Part shown: positions 3,759 through 5,537 of the stretch, in pieces
Layout: each line of letters starts with the position of its first letter
How positions within the stretch are numbered: the stretch's first letter is position 1
NCBI GenBank assembly: GCA_900752095.1
Contig: CAADUD010000146.1
Span: forward strand, 1-5,537
Source: Clostridia bacterium
Lineage (GTDB): Bacteria > Bacillota > Clostridia > TANB77 > CAG-508
Length of the DNA: 5,537 nucleotides
Reading direction: 5' to 3'
Position numbers and translations under genes: made by a program
The notes under the pieces: model-generated
The model's input: only the letters and a program-made list of their open reading frames with translations
What the model was told of the DNA's origin: nothing
Databases searched by the model: none

Positions 3759-5537
3759 ATGAAAACAGCTTTATTGAAAGATACCTTTAAGGAAATAACT
3801 CATAATTATAAGCGATTTATCTCTATGCTATTAATCGTTTTATTAGGTGTGGGATTTTTTGCTGGAATTAAAGCTGCCAGCCCAGATATGAAAGAAACCT
3901 TAGATCAATATTTTGATACACAAAATGTGATGGATATTCAGGTTATTTCAACACTTGGACTTACTGATATGGATTTAGAGGAATTGCAAAAATTAGAAGG
4001 TATAGAACAAGTTGAAGGTGCTTATTTAACAGATGCCATTGTTAATAGTGGAGAAGAAGAATTTGTGGTAAAGTTAGAATCTTTACCAACTAATATGAAT
4101 GTTCTTACATTAATAGAAGGTAGACTACCAGAGAACAATAAAGAATGTGTGGTAGAAGAAAATTTTTTGTTAGGAACAAAACATAAAATAGGTGATCAAA
4201 TTGAAATAGAAGTAGAAGATATTACAAATGATGAAGGAAAAACTCAAAAATTATTAAAACAAGAAAAGGTTACTATTGTAGGTATAGTCCAATCCCCTTC
4301 CTATATCTACATAGAAAGAGGAAGTACGAAATTAGGTTCTGGAAAAGTAGATTACTATATGTATATTCCAAGAGATAACTTTGACACTGACTTAAGTACA
4401 GTAGCTTATATTACAGTAAAAGGAGCTCAAGAACTAAAAACTTATCAAAATAGCTATGAAGATAGAGTGCAAGAAGTAAAAGATAAAATAGATACAATTT
4501 CAGAGGAAAGAAGACAAGCAAGATATGATGAAATTTATAGAGAAGCAAATGGTAAAATAGAAGATGCACAAAAAGAATTAGATGAACAAACTAAAAAGGC
4601 ACAAGATGAAATAAAAAAAGCAGAGAAAAAACTAGAAGATGGAAAAAAAGAAATAGAATCAGGAAAAGCTAAGTTACAAAGTGAAAAAAATAGTACATAT
4701 AGTGAACTCCAAGATGCAAAAAAACAATTAGATGACGCAAAAAAACAATTGCAAGAAAAACAAGAGATATTTGAAAGAGAGAAAATAAAAGCAGAAAAAC
4801 AAATAGAGGAAGTGCAAAATAATCTAAAATTATTACAAGAAGCACAAACCCAATATAATACGGCGTCTTTTAATTTAACAGAAAAACAAACTAAAATAGC
4901 ACAATTACAAGCAAAATTGCAAGAATTAGAGGAAACAGAAGATGCAGAAGAAATTAAAAATATTAAAACACAAATAGCTAATCTTCAGAAACAAAACTAT
5001 ATTTTGCAGGTAACTATGCAAACAATAGAAGAACAATTAAAAGAACAAGAAATAAAGATAGAAGATTTAGAAAGTACAATTCGTACAATCCAAACAGAAA
5101 TTAGTAGTGCAAAAAACAAATTAGAAGAAAGCGAAAAACTATTAAATACAGCAAAAAATGAGCTAGAAGAGCAAAGCAAAAAATATGAACAGGGCAAGAA
5201 AAAAGCAAATATAGAATTTGCAAATGCCCAAAAAGAGTTAGAAAATGCTCAAAAAGAATTAGAAGAAGGAAAAGAAAAGCTAGAAGAAGCTAAAAAAGAA
5301 GCGGAAGAGCAGATAGCAGAAGCAAAAGAAGAGCTAGAAAAGGCAAAATTAGATTTAGAAGAAATAGAAAAACCAGATTGGTATATTTTAGATAGAAAAG
5401 CAAATGCGGGATATGTAAGCTATTTGCAAGATACAGATAGAATTGCTAATCTTGCACAAGTTTTTCCTGTAGTATTCTTTTTAGTTGCAGCATTAATTAG
5501 TTTAACTTCTATGACAAGAATGGTAGAAGAACAAAGA
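3759..5537 (+). CDS. FtsX-like ABC permease with a ~300-residue extracytoplasmic coiled coil (3' end outside the window)
   Basis: The frame stays open to the last base, giving 593 residues of a longer protein. Residues 20-37 form the first membrane helix. Residues 40 to about 225 resemble the MacB-type extracytoplasmic domain (for example DIQVISTLGLTDMDLEEL). Residues 230-538 are almost wholly Lys/Glu/Gln/Ala/Leu heptads, a long coiled coil. Then come PDWYILDR and a second helix at about 568-583 (FPVVFFLVAALISLTSMT), the start of the FtsX domain. With one helix before it and one after, the loop and coiled coil should lie outside the membrane. The start ATG at 3759 follows AAAGGAG (3741-3747) by 11 bases. 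It should pair with the ATPase upstream. Related large permeases are common in Clostridia but mostly uncharacterised. Export of peptides or lipids, or signalling to wall enzymes as in FtsEX, are both possible; I cannot choose from this sequence. Confidence 0.9.
   Translation, partial: MKTALLKDTFKEITHNYKRFISMLLIVLLGVGFFAGIKAASPDMKETLDQYFDTQNVMDIQVISTLGLTDMDLEELQKLEGIEQVEGAYLTDAIVNSGEEEFVVKLESLPTNMNVLTLIEGRLPENNKECVVEENFLLGTKHKIGDQIEIEVEDITNDEGKTQKLLKQEKVTIVGIVQSPSYIYIERGSTKLGSGKVDYYMYIPRDNFDTDLSTVAYITVKGAQELKTYQNSYEDRVQEVKDKIDTISEERRQARYDEIYREANGKIEDAQKELDEQTKKAQDEIKKAEKKLEDGKKEIESGKAKLQSEKNSTYSELQDAKKQLDDAKKQLQEKQEIFEREKIKAEKQIEEVQNNLKLLQEAQTQYNTASFNLTEKQTKIAQLQAKLQELEETEDAEEIKNIKTQIANLQKQNYILQVTMQTIEEQLKEQEIKIEDLESTIRTIQTEISSAKNKLEESEKLLNTAKNELEEQSKKYEQGKKKANIEFANAQKELENAQKELEEGKEKLEEAKKEAEEQIAEAKEELEKAKLDLEEIEKPDWYILDRKANAGYVSYLQDTDRIANLAQVFPVVFFLVAALISLTSMTRMVEEQR
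4713..4754 (+). repeat. Tandem heptad duplication (DAKKQLD, DAKKQLQ) in the permease coiled coil
   Basis: Two adjacent 21-base units (4713-4733 and 4734-4754) encode DAKKQLD and DAKKQLQ, residues 319-332 of the permease. The DNA units are also very alike, differing mainly at third codon positions, which suggests that the coiled coil grew by duplication of single heptads. Confidence 0.6.
5223..5264 (+). repeat. Tandem heptad duplication (NAQKELE twice) in the permease coiled coil
   Basis: Two adjacent 21-base units (5223-5243 and 5244-5264) both encode NAQKELE, residues 489-502. They differ at only two silent positions (GCC/GCT and GAG/GAA), so the duplication is recent or has been kept alike. 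It lies in the second arm of the coiled coil. Confidence 0.65.

Noticed and set aside
4997..5197. Minus-strand open frame with Cys/Ser/Phe-rich product
   Set aside because: It is the complement of the Lys/Glu-rich coiled coil of the permease; its composition is a by-product of that bias.

Overview
The window looks like chromosomal DNA from a low-GC (roughly 30% by eye), endospore-forming member of the Clostridia. The evidence is A/T-ending codon use, AGA as the main arginine codon, strong AGGAGG-type ribosome binding sites, and a gene for the late mother-cell sporulation sigma factor SigK. I cannot name a genus.

Layout. (1) 10-2073, plus strand: a heavy-metal efflux pair. It has a 73-residue stand-alone HMA metal-binding protein, then a P1B-2 (Zn/Cd/Pb type) ATPase whose reading frame is broken by one extra base at about 784-787. 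(2) 2086-2122: a strong inverted repeat between convergent genes, the likely shared terminator. (3) 2143-2841, minus strand: a complete, uninterrupted sigK with a hydrophobic pro-sequence. Its own upstream region carries a good match to a SigK/SigE-type promoter. (4) 2866-3012: a divergent intergenic region holding that minus-strand promoter, an imperfect hairpin, and a near-consensus vegetative promoter facing right. (5) 3013-5537, plus strand: an ABC exporter operon. It has a MacB/LolD-type ATPase, then a large FtsX-like permease that runs off the window after 593 residues. The permease carries a coiled coil of about 300 residues in its extracytoplasmic loop.

How the genes work together. 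The HMA protein and ATPase would bind and expel soft divalent metals, but as sequenced the ATPase cannot be made as one chain. SigK is unrelated to its neighbours and reports the sporulating lifestyle. The ATPase and permease should form one membrane complex that couples ATP hydrolysis to movement of the outer coiled coil or to substrate export; the substrate cannot be read from the sequence.

I see no RNA genes, insertion sequences, CRISPR arrays or attachment sites, and nothing that amounts to a clearly new multigene system. The points most worth a second look are the ATPase frameshift, the SigK-type promoter in front of sigK, and the coiled-coil permease.
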